Positions 18,628 through 28,483 of a stretch of DNA of 64,000 nt are shown here, piece by piece. The DNA lies in NCBI GenBank assembly GCA_038734275.1, contig JAVYOO010000007.1, positions 1 to 64,000 of the forward strand. The letters run 5' to 3'. The notes beneath the pieces were generated by a model that saw nothing but the letters and a program-made list of their open reading frames with translations, made no database searches and had not been told where the DNA came from. Numbering within the stretch: the stretch's first letter is position 1; every line of letters begins with the position of its first letter. This DNA comes from Archaeoglobaceae archaeon (lineage in GTDB: Archaea > Halobacteriota > Archaeoglobi > Archaeoglobales > Archaeoglobaceae). A program made the translations under genes and the position numbers.

Positions 18628-20931
18628 ATGATGGAAGAACTTTTTCAAGAAGTAGTTAAAGCAGGAGAGATTGCGGTCAAGAATCGGCACAGATTTATGG
18701 TTTTTCTGTGCTCAAGTAGCCTTAAGAAGGCTGTTGATGTTGCTGAAAAGGTGTATTTAGAGCATAAAAAAAGATTTGAAAAGGATCAACTACTCGTAGT
18801 TGGTAGAGAGGACTTTTTAGAAATTGCAAAAGATAAGTTCAAGGGCGAGCTTGTTCACTGGAAAAATTCTATAAATGTGCTCGGAATGACTTTTTCTTCA
18901 CTTATAATGGATTTAAGCGAGGGTTTTCATCCTAATGATCTTGGAATAGTAGTTGAGACAGTTGAGGAGGGTGGAATTATAATTGCAATCTCTCCAAGGC
19001 TTGAAAAGTGGAAAAATCTGATAAGCAAATGGCATGAAGATCTGATCAGCGAACCTTTCAGACTTGAGGACGTTGTTGGGCGGTTTTATCGCAGATTTCT
19101 AAATAGAACTCTGGCAGCAGAAGGAGTTATAATTTACGATATTGATAAAAATGAAATTATTAAAAAATATGAATTTTCTCCCAAAGGTTCTTCGAGAGAA
19201 GAAATTGTGATCCCGGGAGAGGAGACAAGAATAAAGAAAAAGCTCTACAAGCTTTGTGCAACTCAGGATCAAGTCAGAGTTCTTCAGCTATTTGAGAGGT
19301 TCTTTGAGAGAGAGAAAGAACGAAAGGCAGTCGTGATTACAGCTGATCGTGGAAGAGGAAAGACTGCGGTGCTTGGAATCGTAACTCCTGCTCTCGTTTC
19401 AAGGCTCGAAAGATTGCTGAAGAGACCAATTCGAGTTCTCGTTGTTGCCCCAACACCGCATGCGGTTCAGAATTACTTCAAGTTTCTAATAAAAGCCATG
19501 AAGCGGCAGGGAATGAAAGACTTCTACGTTAAGAAAACAGATGAACTTGTCACTGTTTTGAACAGCAAATATGCTCGGATTGAGTATACAATTCCAAGAA
19601 GAGCTTTAGAGGAGAAAGAGTTCGCAGACATACTGATAGTTGACGAGGCTGCGGGTATTGAAGTTCCGGTGCTCCTGAAGATTACAGAGGGAGTTAGACA
19701 TGTGATTTTTTCAACAACGATTCATGGTTACGAAGGAACCGGGAGGAGTTTTAACGTTAGATTCCTCAAAAAGCTTGAAGAAGACGAAAGCATAGAAGTT
19801 GAAAAAATACATCTCTCCGAGCCCATAAGATACGGTGTCGGAGATCCGATTGAGAACTGGCTTTACGATGTTTTATTACTCAATGCACAACCAGCAGAGA
19901 TTGGTAGCGAGGACATTGAGAAGATTAAGAATTCCGAGCTTGAATTTGAACTACTTGAGAAGGAAGAACTGTTGAAAGACGAAAAATTGTTGAGAGAATT
20001 CTTTGGAATTTACGTGCTTGCACACTACAGAAATCGCCCCTCTGATCTTGCGGTTTTGCTTGATACACCAAATCATCTTCCAGCAGTGATTAAAGTAAAC
20101 GGTAAAGTTGTTTGTTCACTTCATCTTGCAATCGAGGGTGGAATGGATGACGGGCTAATTGCAAAGATCAGGGAAGGATATAAGCCAAGAGGTCAGATAA
20201 TTCCAGATCTTGTTCTGAAGCACTTTTGGAATTACGATTTTTCAAGAGTTAAGGGGGTGAGAATTGTTAGGATTGCAGTTCATCCGAGCGCTATGGATAT
20301 GGGTATTGGGAGCTTTGCTTTGAGGAGAATAATTGAATGGGCCGAGCAGAACGGCTTGGAGTGGGTCGGTTCGGGTTTTGGCGTTTCCAATGAACTAATA
20401 AGGTTCTGGCTTAAAAACGGTTTTGTGCCAATCCACATGACTCCCCAGCGAAATGAGGTGAGTGGAGAATACACGATAATTGTGCTCAAGTCTATAAAAG
20501 TTGATGAAAGTGTTAAAAAGATGAACATCGAATTCATTCGAAGGTTTATTGAATATCTGAGTGATGAACTCAGCGATCTTGAAACTGAAATAGCCATTTA
20601 CATCCTTAAATCACTTAAAGGAAACGTAGAATGCGATCCACCAAAGATTCGAGAGCTTGAGATTGAAAGAATTACGAAATACTTTGAAGGTTTAGGCTTC
20701 TATGAATACATTTCCGACATAGCACGACCTCTTGTGAGATATTACTATTCAAATGTCGATAAAACGAAGCTTGATGAAAGAGAAGAGCAAATACTGGTTG
20801 CAAAGTGTCTTCAGCTACGCTCTTGGCGGGAAATTGGTGGGGAAGAAAGATATAAAACCCTGCTTAACGCATTAAAAAAAGTTTGGGACTGGTTCCAGAG
20901 TAAGCAAAAAATTATTATTTCTCGCTCATAA
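18628..20931 (+). CDS. tmcA: tRNA(Met) cytidine acetyltransferase TmcA
   Basis: The 767-residue protein has the TmcA layout: an N-terminal domain to about residue 205, an RNA-helicase-like ATPase with Walker A ADRGRGKTA near 239-247 and LIVDEAAGIEV, a GNAT acetyltransferase domain with RIVRIAVHPSAMDMGIGSFA, and a C-terminal tail. The enzyme makes N4-acetylcytidine in tRNA and, in some archaea, in rRNA. The start lies in AAATTTATATGATGG with an AT-rich TATA-like stretch about 25 bases before it, so the mRNA is probably leaderless. The gene is full length. Confidence 0.93.
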   Translation: MMEELFQEVVKAGEIAVKNRHRFMVFLCSSSLKKAVDVAEKVYLEHKKRFEKDQLLVVGREDFLEIAKDKFKGELVHWKNSINVLGMTFSSLIMDLSEGFHPNDLGIVVETVEEGGIIIAISPRLEKWKNLISKWHEDLISEPFRLEDVVGRFYRRFLNRTLAAEGVIIYDIDKNEIIKKYEFSPKGSSREEIVIPGEETRIKKKLYKLCATQDQVRVLQLFERFFEREKERKAVVITADRGRGKTAVLGIVTPALVSRLERLLKRPIRVLVVAPTPHAVQNYFKFLIKAMKRQGMKDFYVKKTDELVTVLNSKYARIEYTIPRRALEEKEFADILIVDEAAGIEVPVLLKITEGVRHVIFSTTIHGYEGTGRSFNVRFLKKLEEDESIEVEKIHLSEPIRYGVGDPIENWLYDVLLLNAQPAEIGSEDIEKIKNSELEFELLEKEELLKDEKLLREFFGIYVLAHYRNRPSDLAVLLDTPNHLPAVIKVNGKVVCSLHLAIEGGMDDGLIAKIREGYKPRGQIIPDLVLKHFWNYDFSRVKGVRIVRIAVHPSAMDMGIGSFALRRIIEWAEQNGLEWVGSGFGVSNELIRFWLKNGFVPIHMTPQRNEVSGEYTIIVLKSIKVDESVKKMNIEFIRRFIEYLSDELSDLETEIAIYILKSLKGNVECDPPKIRELEIERITKYFEGLGFYEYISDIARPLVRYYYSNVDKTKLDEREEQILVAKCLQLRSWREIGGEERYKTLLNALKKVWDWFQSKQKIIISRS

Positions 20932-20939
20932 GGCAGGTT

Positions 20940-21173
20940 ATGGTTCCGAAACAAAAAGTCATTGAAGTCGTCGAGAAAGATATAAAACCGATGCTTATGG
21001 CTGAGGGCGGAAGCATTGAAGTTGTTGAAGTGAATGAAAAGGAAGGGATTGTTAAGGTTCGACTTTTAGGAGCATGCGGAACGTGTCCCATGTCCATGAT
21101 CACTCTTACGGCTTTTGTTGAGAGGGTTTTGAGAACCAAGATTCCGGAACTCAAAAAAGTAGTGCCGGTATGA
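20940..21173 (+). CDS. NifU C-terminal-domain Fe-S scaffold protein
   Basis: The 77-residue protein is a stand-alone NifU-like domain. The motif LLGACGTCPMSMITL holds the paired cysteines (CxxC) that bind a transient [4Fe-4S] cluster. It starts 8 bases after tmcA and overlaps the next gene by 4 bases. It likely carries clusters to the Fe-S enzymes that are plentiful in this organism. Confidence 0.9.
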   Translation: MVPKQKVIEVVEKDIKPMLMAEGGSIEVVEVNEKEGIVKVRLLGACGTCPMSMITLTAFVERVLRTKIPELKKVVPV

Positions 21174-21586
21174 TCCATTTAATTGAACCTATAAAAAGGG
21201 CTGTTGTTGACAACATGGCCTATAGTCTTAGTGAGGTCAATGAGAAGATTTTTGGCGGTTTTTGCGATTGTGGGGGTTCAATGTTACAGAAATTCTGGCT
21301 AGTTTTGGAAGGAACGAGAGTTCTGATCTCGGAATGCGAGAAGTGCTGGAAGAATCAGGCTTATATATTTAATTCAACAAAATTTATAAAAAAGGAAGAT
21401 GTAAAGATTATCGCAAAGAACGAGGTTTTAGATTACCTCAAAAACTTTCTTACAGATCTCGAGCTTGAAGCAATAGTTGGAAAAGCAAAGAATAGGGTAT
21501 ATAAGCCCCAGGATCTTGCAAGAGCGAAGAAAAAGCTTTCAGAAATAAACTTACCCTTTGAGTTGGTTGAGAATCTCTTGAAATGA
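21170..21586 (+). CDS. Hypothetical protein with a Cys4 zinc-ribbon-like motif
   Basis: The 138-residue protein has FCDCGG near residue 32 and CEKC near residue 56, a plausible four-cysteine metal site, followed by a lysine-rich helical C terminus. I do not recognise a family. Overlaps of 4 bases with both the NifU-like gene upstream and the membrane protein gene downstream show it belongs to the same transcript. Confidence 0.6.
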   Translation: MIHLIEPIKRAVVDNMAYSLSEVNEKIFGGFCDCGGSMLQKFWLVLEGTRVLISECEKCWKNQAYIFNSTKFIKKEDVKIIAKNEVLDYLKNFLTDLELEAIVGKAKNRVYKPQDLARAKKKLSEINLPFELVENLLK

Positions 21587-22167
21587 ACCTACGAAAACTT
21601 AGGGAAGCGAGAGTTTACTTTGATCTCGTAGAAATTTCGGCAATCTTGAGGAGATACTTTGTAATTGGCTTTTTTGACGGGCTAATAACAATTGCAGGAA
21701 TGATTATTGGAGCTTATCTTTCTGGACATAACACTCGGGAGCTAATAATTCCAGTAGGCTTTGCAACCGCTTTGGCTTTGGGAATTTCAAGCTCTTGGGG
21801 AGCTTTTGAGGCAGAGAGAATTGAACAGAAGGCGTTAAGATATAGAAGGGAGAAGTCTATGCTTTCTAAACTCGACGAAACGATTTTTGACGAAGCCCAC
21901 AAATTTGCAACCTTTTTCTCGTCGCTGGTTCATGGAGTATCACCGATGTTAGGTGCTTTGATACTTATTCTCCCATACGTTTTTCTTTCACCTTTTGAGG
22001 CTTTGGAGTGTTCACTGATCATCTGTTCTGCAAGCCTTTTCGTCCTTGGTGTAATTATGGGCAGAATGGCTAAGGATAGAGCAATTCTAAATGGCTTAAG
22101 AATGCTCATTTTGGGGCTCATCGTTCTCGTCATTGTTCTTGTATTGAACCCGGGACATGTGATATAG
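21583..22167 (+). CDS. VIT/CCC1-related membrane protein (TIGR00267-like)
   Basis: The 194-residue protein has about five membrane segments. [20 protein letters not shown] matches the first helix of Ccc1/VIT1-type iron and manganese transporters, where the Asp and Gly residues are conserved. The soluble loop holds [19 protein letters not shown] recall an archaeal group, TIGR00267, of this length. A metal transport role is inferred from the family; its link to the Fe-S scaffold two genes upstream would fit. Confidence 0.65.
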   Translation: MNLRKLREARVYFDLVEISAILRRYFVIGFFDGLITIAGMIIGAYLSGHNTRELIIPVGFATALALGISSSWGAFEAERIEQKALRYRREKSMLSKLDETIFDEAHKFATFFSSLVHGVSPMLGALILILPYVFLSPFEALECSLIICSASLFVLGVIMGRMAKDRAILNGLRMLILGLIVLVIVLVLNPGHVI

Positions 22168-22195
22168 TTTTTTAAATCCTCTGAAAACGGAATTC

Positions 22196-22678
22196 ATGGG
22201 AAGAGTCTGGAAGTTTGGTGATGACATAGACACCGATGTGATCATTCCGGGCAAATATCTGGTCTTTAATGAACCTGAGGAGCTTGCAAAGCATGCTTTT
22301 GAGAATGTTAGGAGAGATATTGCAATCAAAGCTAAAAAAGGTGATTTTATCGTTGCTGGCAGGAACTTTGGCTGTGGCAGTAGCAGGGAACATGCGGTTC
22401 TGGCTTTAAAGGGTCTGGGTGTGAGTGCAGTAATAGCGAAATCATTTGCGAGGATCTTCTTCAGAAATGCTATTAACACTGGCTTGTTGGTTATCGAGTG
22501 CCCTGAGACTGATAAGATCAGTGAAGGAGACGAAATTGAGCTTGATCTGAAGAATGGCGTGATCGTGAATTTAACAAAAGGTGAGAAATACAAAATAAAC
22601 GAGATGCCGGAGTTTTTGCTTAAGATCGTTGAAAGTGGGGGGCTTATTAACTATTGCAGGAAGGAGATGGGAAGATGA
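22196..22678 (+). CDS. leuD: 3-isopropylmalate dehydratase small subunit
   Basis: The 160-residue protein contains [17 protein letters not shown], the family motif [17 protein letters not shown] and [17 protein letters not shown]. It forms the swivelling domain of isopropylmalate isomerase; homoaconitase or citraconate-type variants share this sequence. TTTTTTAAATCC about 25 bases before ATG 22196 suggests a leaderless transcript. It overlaps leuB, supporting the leucine pathway. The large subunit is not in the window. Confidence 0.88.
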   Translation: MGRVWKFGDDIDTDVIIPGKYLVFNEPEELAKHAFENVRRDIAIKAKKGDFIVAGRNFGCGSSREHAVLALKGLGVSAVIAKSFARIFFRNAINTGLLVIECPETDKISEGDEIELDLKNGVIVNLTKGEKYKINEMPEFLLKIVESGGLINYCRKEMGR

Positions 22679-23661
22679 AAATCGTTGTAATTCCCGGGGA
22701 CGGCATAGGAAAGGAAGTGATGGATGCTACGATTCTAATCCTGAACGAACTCGATCTTGGTCTGCAATATGAGTTCTATGAAGCAGGAGATGAGGCTTTG
22801 CAAAAATATGGAAAAGCTTTGCCTGAGGAAACGCTTGAAGCTTGCAGAAAGAACTCTGTGGTGCTTTTCGGTGCTGCAGGTGAGAGTGCTGCGGACGTGA
22901 TAGTTAGGCTACGCCAAGAACTTGAGACTTATGCAAACGTGAGACCCGCAAGAGCTTTGAAGGGTGTCAAGTGCCTTTATCCGGGGCTTGATCTTGTTGT
23001 TGTTCGAGAGAACACAGAATGCCTATACAAAGGCTTTGAGTTCGAAATCGAAGATTCAGCACTTGCGATGAGAGTCATAACAAAAAGAGCTTCTGAGAGA
23101 ATAGCAAGATTTGCTTTTGAGCTTGCAAAGAAAGAGGGGCGAAAGAAGGTCACCGCATTGCATAAGGCTAATGTGATGAGGAAAACATGCGGAGTCTTTA
23201 GGAATGCATGCAGAACGGTTGCGAAAGAGTATCCGAACATAGAATTCAACGAATACTACATAGACGCAGCCTGCATGTTTCTCGTGATGAACCCCTATCG
23301 ATTCGATGTGATCGTTACCACAAACATGTTCGGCGATATTGTTAGCGATCTCACCGCTGGACTTGTTGGCGGGCTTGGAATAGCTCCTTCAGCAAACATT
23401 GGAGATAAATATGCGATCTTCGAGCCAGTTCACGGGGCGGCATTTGATATTGCGGGAAAGGGAATTGCGAACCCGACTGCAATGATCCTCACAGCTTGCA
23501 TGATGCTTCGACATATTGGCTATACTGAAGAAGCTGAGAAGGTCGAAAAAGCTCTTGAAGAGACAATAGCAAGTGGAAAGACAACTCCAGACCTTGGGGG
23601 GAATTTGAAGACGAAAGAATTTGCAGTTGAAGTTATAAAAAGGCTGAAAGAGAAATTCTGA
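22675..23661 (+). CDS. leuB: Isopropylmalate/isocitrate dehydrogenase family enzyme, probable LeuB
   Basis: The 328-residue NAD-dependent decarboxylating dehydrogenase starts at ATG 22675 in an ATGA overlap with leuD. It has [48 protein letters not shown], the metal-binding [13 protein letters not shown] and [15 protein letters not shown] near the NAD site. Coupling to leuD favours 3-isopropylmalate dehydrogenase. Homoisocitrate or other beta-decarboxylating members cannot be excluded. Confidence 0.88.
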   Translation: MKIVVIPGDGIGKEVMDATILILNELDLGLQYEFYEAGDEALQKYGKALPEETLEACRKNSVVLFGAAGESAADVIVRLRQELETYANVRPARALKGVKCLYPGLDLVVVRENTECLYKGFEFEIEDSALAMRVITKRASERIARFAFELAKKEGRKKVTALHKANVMRKTCGVFRNACRTVAKEYPNIEFNEYYIDAACMFLVMNPYRFDVIVTTNMFGDIVSDLTAGLVGGLGIAPSANIGDKYAIFEPVHGAAFDIAGKGIANPTAMILTACMMLRHIGYTEEAEKVEKALEETIASGKTTPDLGGNLKTKEFAVEVIKRLKEKF

Positions 23662-23709
23662 ACCTTCATTTTTCAGTTAGCCTTATATAATAGGTCTCAA
23701 ACTTTTTTC

Positions 23710-24324
23710 ATGGACATTTTGGTAAATCCTGACAAGTTCTTTTCAGAGCGTAAGACAATGAGTTTTAAATTGCCAGTAGTTATCGTGCTGATTTCAGCAA
23801 TAATGGCAACTTTTACCGCTTATTTTTCATTGGAAACTGTCTTGGAAGTGGCAGTAAAGGAGATGAGGAAGCAGGGATTATCCGGGTCGCAAATAGAGAT
23901 GTTTAAGCCATTGATCATGGTTTCAACATTGGGTGGTGCTTTTGTGTCTACCTTTATAGGGTGGATGGTAGTTACAGCACTTCTTTATGTTTTTTCGGCA
24001 ATCTTTAAGGGAAAAGGAAACTTTGCAACTCTGATGAAATTTGTGGCATTCAGCTATATTCCAGCGATCATTTTATGCCCTATAACGATTTATCTCGGAT
24101 ATGAGTCATTTGTAATGCGAAATTCGGATGCACTGACAGCTTCCGTATTCTTCGGAATGGTTCTTTATATCTGGCAGTCAGTATATTGGGTTTTTGCGGT
24201 GAAAAATGAGAGGGAATTGAGTTCGAGGCATGCTGCGATCGCATCAGGAATAGTTTTGTTAATCTTCTTATCTGCATCGATTTACGCCTTGCTACAACCA
24301 TCAATCATAGAAATAGTTGGATAG
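23710..24324 (+). CDS. Yip1-domain membrane protein
   Basis: The 204-residue protein starts MDILVNPDKFFSERKTMSFK, the usual beginning of archaeal and bacterial Yip1-domain proteins, and has five membrane segments including LMKFVAFSYIPAIILCPITI. Function is unknown. The start follows AAACTTTTTTC, so the mRNA may be leaderless. It stands between leuB and a YlbF-like gene without overlap. Confidence 0.8.
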   Translation: MDILVNPDKFFSERKTMSFKLPVVIVLISAIMATFTAYFSLETVLEVAVKEMRKQGLSGSQIEMFKPLIMVSTLGGAFVSTFIGWMVVTALLYVFSAIFKGKGNFATLMKFVAFSYIPAIILCPITIYLGYESFVMRNSDALTASVFFGMVLYIWQSVYWVFAVKNERELSSRHAAIASGIVLLIFLSASIYALLQPSIIEIVG

Positions 24325-24378
24325 AAAGCTTAATATAGTCTCGAGCTGAAGAGTTAGAAATTCGAAAAGGGTGGTTTA

Positions 24379-24735
24379 ATGATAGATGAAGAAGTTAGGG
24401 AAAAGGCTGAAGCCTTGGCCGAGGCGTTAATGAACCTCCAGGAATACAGAGACTTCTTAGAAATGGAGAAAAACCTGAAAGCGGATACCGAAGCTCAGGC
24501 GATGATTATTGAGTTCCAGAAGAAACAACAGGACTTTATAACAAAGCAGATGTCGGGTGTTTTTGATAACGATCTTTTGAATGAGCTAACAGATCTGCAA
24601 TCGAAGTTAAATGCAAGGGAAAGTGTAGTCATGTTCATCGAGTCATACAACCGGCTACTTTCAACAATTGGCGAAATTCTTGACATAATAAGCGAACGCC
24701 TCGAGCTGGATGTTGGAGAAGTCTACAGAAGGTAG
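24379..24735 (+). CDS. YlbF/YmcA family protein (DUF964)
   Basis: The 118-residue, all-helical protein carries EALAEALMNLQEYRDFLEME at the start and DTEAQAMIIEFQKKQQDF in the middle, which fit the YlbF/YmcA family. In Bacillus these proteins form a complex that acts on RNase Y and development; the archaeal role is unknown. A GGGTGG ribosome site precedes ATG 24379. Confidence 0.8.
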   Translation: MIDEEVREKAEALAEALMNLQEYRDFLEMEKNLKADTEAQAMIIEFQKKQQDFITKQMSGVFDNDLLNELTDLQSKLNARESVVMFIESYNRLLSTIGEILDIISERLELDVGEVYRR

Positions 24736-24749
24736 ACTTCAATTTTTTC

Positions 24750-25316
24750 ATGTTCGAAGAATTAATTGCATTTTTTCTGGGCTTCATATCCATTCTGTCT
24801 CCATGCGTCCTTCCAGTGCTACCTATAGTTTTTGCTGGCTCAAAGCTTGAAATAAAGGATTCTTTGGCTCTATTCGCTGGTCTGATCCTGTCGATCTCGC
24901 TTTTAAGCCTAACTTCTGTGTTGATCTCCGGATTAAGGCTTTTAGCAAGCATTCTACTGCTGTTCTTCTCAGCATACCTGCTCAGCGACCGCTTGGAACT
25001 GGAGATCTCAAAAAGATTTTCGAAACTGGCCTCAATATCAAAAATGAAGCTACCCCCCTTCTTTATTGGCTTTCTTCTCACTTTTCTCTGGCTTCCATGC
25101 ATTACGCCCTTCTTGGGAATCGCAGTTTCTGAAGCAGTTTTGAGCGAGAGGCCTTTACTGGTTTCTTTATTCTACGTTCTGGGCTTTTCCTCAGCAATCT
25201 TGGTGGTCTTACTTTTTGGTAAAAGTCTGAAGGTTAGTTTTGAAAAGCTTCGCAAAATACTCGGGTTTGCGACCTTAATTTCCGCAATTTACTTAATCTC
25301 AATTCATTTAGGCTAA
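24750..25316 (+). CDS. Short CcdA-like thiol-disulfide membrane protein
   Basis: The 188-residue protein has about six membrane segments. SILSPCVLPVLPIVFAG in helix 1 and FLWLPCITPFLGIAV in helix 4 hold the paired prolines and the single cysteines that shuttle electrons in CcdA/DsbD. CcdA carries reducing equivalents to the cell exterior for cytochrome c or thiol protein assembly. It begins 14 bases after the YlbF-like gene. No thioredoxin-like partner is next to it. Confidence 0.82.
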   Translation: MFEELIAFFLGFISILSPCVLPVLPIVFAGSKLEIKDSLALFAGLILSISLLSLTSVLISGLRLLASILLLFFSAYLLSDRLELEISKRFSKLASISKMKLPPFFIGFLLTFLWLPCITPFLGIAVSEAVLSERPLLVSLFYVLGFSSAILVVLLFGKSLKVSFEKLRKILGFATLISAIYLISIHLG

Positions 25317-25349
25317 ATATTTTTAAACTTCCTCGCCTATAAACAGCGA

Positions 25350-25895
25350 ATGAGGCTGTTCGTTGCGGTTGAAATGGATGAGAAAATCAAGGAAAGTCTC
25401 TCGCCTTTGCTTGCCGAGCTATCTCGGGTTAAAGGTTTGAAGACTGTTGAGCGGGAAAATCTCCACACAACTTTGATGTTCCTCGGCGAGGTTCCAGAGG
25501 CTAAATTGAGTGAAATTCAGAATTCTCTCTCAAGACTTGACTTTAAAAACTTTAAAATCGCTCTGAAAGGTGTCGGGAAGTTTCCAAAGAAAGGTGAACC
25601 GAGGGTTGTATGGATTGGAATCGAAGAGGGCAGAGAAGAGATCATCAGACTTGCAGAAAGCGTGTATTCGGCACTCAAGAAGCTCGGATTTGAAAGGGAT
25701 AAGCCATTCGAGGCTCATGTAACAATTGCAAGGGTTAAAAGAAGGAATCCCGAGCTTGAAAAAGTCTTAGAAAAATATAAAGACCAAAATTTTGGAGAGA
25801 TGGTTGTTAAAGATTTCAGGCTGAAGCAGAGCATTCTTAAGCCATCTGGCCCAATTTACAAGGACATTTTTGTTTTTGGTGGCAGAAATGAATGA
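25350..25895 (+). CDS. thpR: RNA 2',3'-cyclic phosphodiesterase (2H family)
   Basis: The 181-residue protein starts MRLFVAVEMDEKIKES and has the two catalytic HxT motifs in LHTTLMFLGEVPE and AHVTIARVKRR. It opens 2',3'-cyclic phosphates and was earlier called 2'-5' RNA ligase. TATTTTTAAAC about 25 bases upstream suggests leaderless transcription. It overlaps the CCA-adding enzyme gene by 8 bases, a common archaeal pairing in tRNA 3'-end work. Confidence 0.92.
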   Translation: MRLFVAVEMDEKIKESLSPLLAELSRVKGLKTVERENLHTTLMFLGEVPEAKLSEIQNSLSRLDFKNFKIALKGVGKFPKKGEPRVVWIGIEEGREEIIRLAESVYSALKKLGFERDKPFEAHVTIARVKRRNPELEKVLEKYKDQNFGEMVVKDFRLKQSILKPSGPIYKDIFVFGGRNE

Positions 25896-27189
25896 ACTGC
25901 TGAGCGAAGCTCTTAAGCTTGCAATTCCAAGCGAGGAGGAGGTTGAAAAGGCTAAGAGAGCTGAAAAAGAGCTTTTAGAAAAGCTGAATTCCTTGGCACT
26001 TGATTACAGGCTTGTGGGTAGCTATGCAAGGAATACTTGGCTTCGTGGCAATCTGGAGATAGATGTTTTTGTCCTTTTCCCAGCTACGATTCCAAAAAAA
26101 GAGCTTGAAAATCAAATCATTGAGATCGGCAAAAAAATATTTGAAAAATTCGAGCTGAGGTATGCTGAGCATCCATATGTTCATGGAGAGCTTTTAGGCG
26201 TTGAAGTTGATCTCGTTCCGTGCTACAGAGTTGAGAGTGCCAATAAGATCATTTCTGCTGTTGACAGGACACCATTTCACCATGAATGGCTTAAAGAAAG
26301 AGTTAAAGGGAAAGAAAACGAAATAAGGCTTTTGAAGTTGTTTCTGAAGGCTAATGGACTGTATGGTGCAGAATATAAAGTCAGAGGCTTTTCAGGCTAT
26401 CTCTGCGAGCTTCTAATAGTCTTTTACGGATCATTTATTGAATGCATTAAAAATGCCCGAAAATGGGATCGAAAAACTGTTATAGATCCAAAAAAAGGAG
26501 AAACTCGCAAAGGAGAATTTTTCTTTGTAGTTGATCCAGTTGACGAGAAAAGAAACGTTGCGGCAAATCTGAGCATTGATAATTTGGCAAGGTTTGTGCA
26601 TCTCTCAAGACTTTTCTTTGAAAATCCCTCAATTGAATTTTTTATTCCTAAGCGAAAAAGGATTTCAGCAGGCATTATTTTGAAGGCTATGGAGCTCAGA
26701 AGTTCCGAAATATTTGCGTTGGAGTTTGAAAAGCCAGACATCGTTGAAGACAACCTTTATCCACAGCTCGAAAGAGCGGGAAGAAAGATCTTTGAGATGC
26801 TAAAAAGAGAGGGCTTTATGCCCCTTCGCTTCAGCTATTTCGCCAAGGATAAATGTTATCTGATCTTTGAATGTCAGATAAAGGAGCTTTCGAGGATCAC
26901 GAGAAAACTTGGACCCATATTTGAGGACCACGATAATGTGAAGAATTTTCTGTCGAAGCAGAGAGTTTTTGAACCCTTCTTAGAGGATGGCAGATGGTGG
27001 GCTTTCGACTTCAGAAAGCATACGAGGCCAGAAGAGGCGGTTTCGGAATTTGTGGTTGCAAATTATCAGGCTCTCGGGAAGAATGTTGGCTTAAAGCTTA
27101 AAGAAGGCTTTAGGATCCTTAAGGGAGAGGAATTGCTTTCCGCATCAATAATTGAAGAGCTTGCTGAATTTTTAGGGGTGAGAGAATGA
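25888..27189 (+). CDS. cca: CCA-adding enzyme (archaeal class I tRNA nucleotidyltransferase)
   Basis: The 433-residue protein has the nucleotidyltransferase motif VGSYARNTWLRGNLEIDVFV and the third carboxylate in GVEVDLVPCYRV, followed by KGKENEIRLLKLFLKANGLYG. This is the archaeal class I form, which adds CCA to tRNA without a template. ATG 25888 is chosen; an in-frame TTG at 25870 would overlap thpR further. It overlaps the next gene by 4 bases. Confidence 0.94.
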   Translation: MNELLSEALKLAIPSEEEVEKAKRAEKELLEKLNSLALDYRLVGSYARNTWLRGNLEIDVFVLFPATIPKKELENQIIEIGKKIFEKFELRYAEHPYVHGELLGVEVDLVPCYRVESANKIISAVDRTPFHHEWLKERVKGKENEIRLLKLFLKANGLYGAEYKVRGFSGYLCELLIVFYGSFIECIKNARKWDRKTVIDPKKGETRKGEFFFVVDPVDEKRNVAANLSIDNLARFVHLSRLFFENPSIEFFIPKRKRISAGIILKAMELRSSEIFALEFEKPDIVEDNLYPQLERAGRKIFEMLKREGFMPLRFSYFAKDKCYLIFECQIKELSRITRKLGPIFEDHDNVKNFLSKQRVFEPFLEDGRWWAFDFRKHTRPEEAVSEFVVANYQALGKNVGLKLKEGFRILKGEELLSASIIEELAEFLGVRE

Positions 27190-27890
27190 AGATCACTTTT
27201 CTTGGCACTGGTGTTTCAGTGCCGTGTGAAAAAAGGGCTCAGAGTTCGATTCTTATTGAAGACGATTTAAAGTTTCTTGTCGATATCGGCTGTGGGGCTC
27301 TGCTTAGACTTGAAGAACTGGGCATTCAGCCCACGGAAATAGATGCGGTTTGCCTGACCCATAACCACTTGGATCATAACGGAGATCTGATCAACCTTTT
27401 AAAGGCAAGATGGCTAATGGATGGTGATATAATTGAGATCTATGGTCCAAAGGGAACAAAGAACTTCATGGAAAGCATGCTAAATGTCTATCCGTATCTA
27501 AGGGGAAAGCTTAAGTTCTTTGTTTGCGAAGATGAAAAGTTTGAGATTGGGGGACTGAAAGTAAGCACTCTTGCGACGATTCACACGATCGAAAGCAGAG
27601 CTTACATTTTAGACGATGCTGTAGCAATAAGCGGGGACACAAGGGCTTTTCCCGAGTTATTTGCCTTGGATTGCGATGTTATAATCCATGAGCTATCTTT
27701 GCCCTTTGGATTCAAGGCGGACTTTCACACAACGCCCGAGAATCTTAAAGAGTGCCTTGGATCTTGCAAAGCTGAAAAGCTTTATCTAACCCATCTTTAC
27801 CCAATGACCCTCGCACAGAAAGACAGAATTCTCGAATTCTTCGAATTCAATGCTATTATAGCGGAAGATCTGATGAGCTTTGAGCTATGA
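27186..27890 (+). CDS. Metallo-beta-lactamase protein, RNase Z-like
   Basis: The 234-residue protein starts KITFLGTGVSVPCEKRAQSS and has LTHNHLDHNGDL (HxHxDH), ISGDTRAFPE and a final LTHLYPM, the pattern of the tRNase Z/ElaC-like branch. It lacks a long exosite arm. A bona fide RNase Z is encoded at 11716-12615, so this one is a paralogue of unknown substrate, possibly an arylsulfatase-like or phosphodiesterase member. It sits in a cca-coupled run. Confidence 0.8.
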   Translation: MKITFLGTGVSVPCEKRAQSSILIEDDLKFLVDIGCGALLRLEELGIQPTEIDAVCLTHNHLDHNGDLINLLKARWLMDGDIIEIYGPKGTKNFMESMLNVYPYLRGKLKFFVCEDEKFEIGGLKVSTLATIHTIESRAYILDDAVAISGDTRAFPELFALDCDVIIHELSLPFGFKADFHTTPENLKECLGSCKAEKLYLTHLYPMTLAQKDRILEFFEFNAIIAEDLMSFEL

Positions 27891-28483
27891 GGCTGAAGTC
27901 AAGAGGTTGCAACGCTTATTTAATTGAAGATCGAAGCAGAAAGATTTTGATCGACACCGGAACCGACGGGAAGCTTTTAGCCAAACAGATTGAAGAGCTT
28001 GATGCGATCATAATAACCCATGCACATTTCGACCACATTGCGGGAGCAAGGGAGCTGGAAAGGATCTTTGGCTGTCCAATTTATGTTCATCCCGAGGACA
28101 TGCCCTATGTTCTTGGAGAGAAGGAATTCAATTTCAGTGGTTTTATGGGAATGATGGCTAAAATGCTTGAGAAGTTGAGCAATTATAGAGCACCAGAGAA
28201 CGTTCGGAGCATTTTTGAGCTCGAAAGCAGTCTCAAGATCGTCCACTTACCGGGGCATACTCCCGGGAGCGTTTGCATTTTTAAAGGCTTTAATGCCTAT
28301 TGTGGTGATCTTATAAGAAATGGTGGTAAGCTTTCGCTAAGGAGCTTTTGCAGTGATTATAAACGTTATCTTGAGTCTGTAAAGGAGTTTATTGAAATGG
28401 AATGGGAAATAGCTTATCCGGGGCATGGAAACGAAGTTAGAAAGTCCTATCTTAAGCCCTTGAAACCCTTTCCGATGAAGTAG
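27887..28483 (+). CDS. Metallo-beta-lactamase-fold hydrolase
   Basis: The 198-residue protein has ITHAHFDHIAGA, HLPGHTPGSVC, YCGDLIRNGG and a final YPGHGNEV, giving the full dinuclear metal site of the glyoxalase II-like branch. The start overlaps the previous gene by 4 bases. Its 3' end overlaps the convergent rlmE gene by 37 bases. Substrate unknown. Confidence 0.82.
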   Translation: MRLKSRGCNAYLIEDRSRKILIDTGTDGKLLAKQIEELDAIIITHAHFDHIAGARELERIFGCPIYVHPEDMPYVLGEKEFNFSGFMGMMAKMLEKLSNYRAPENVRSIFELESSLKIVHLPGHTPGSVCIFKGFNAYCGDLIRNGGKLSLRSFCSDYKRYLESVKEFIEMEWEIAYPGHGNEVRKSYLKPLKPFPMK

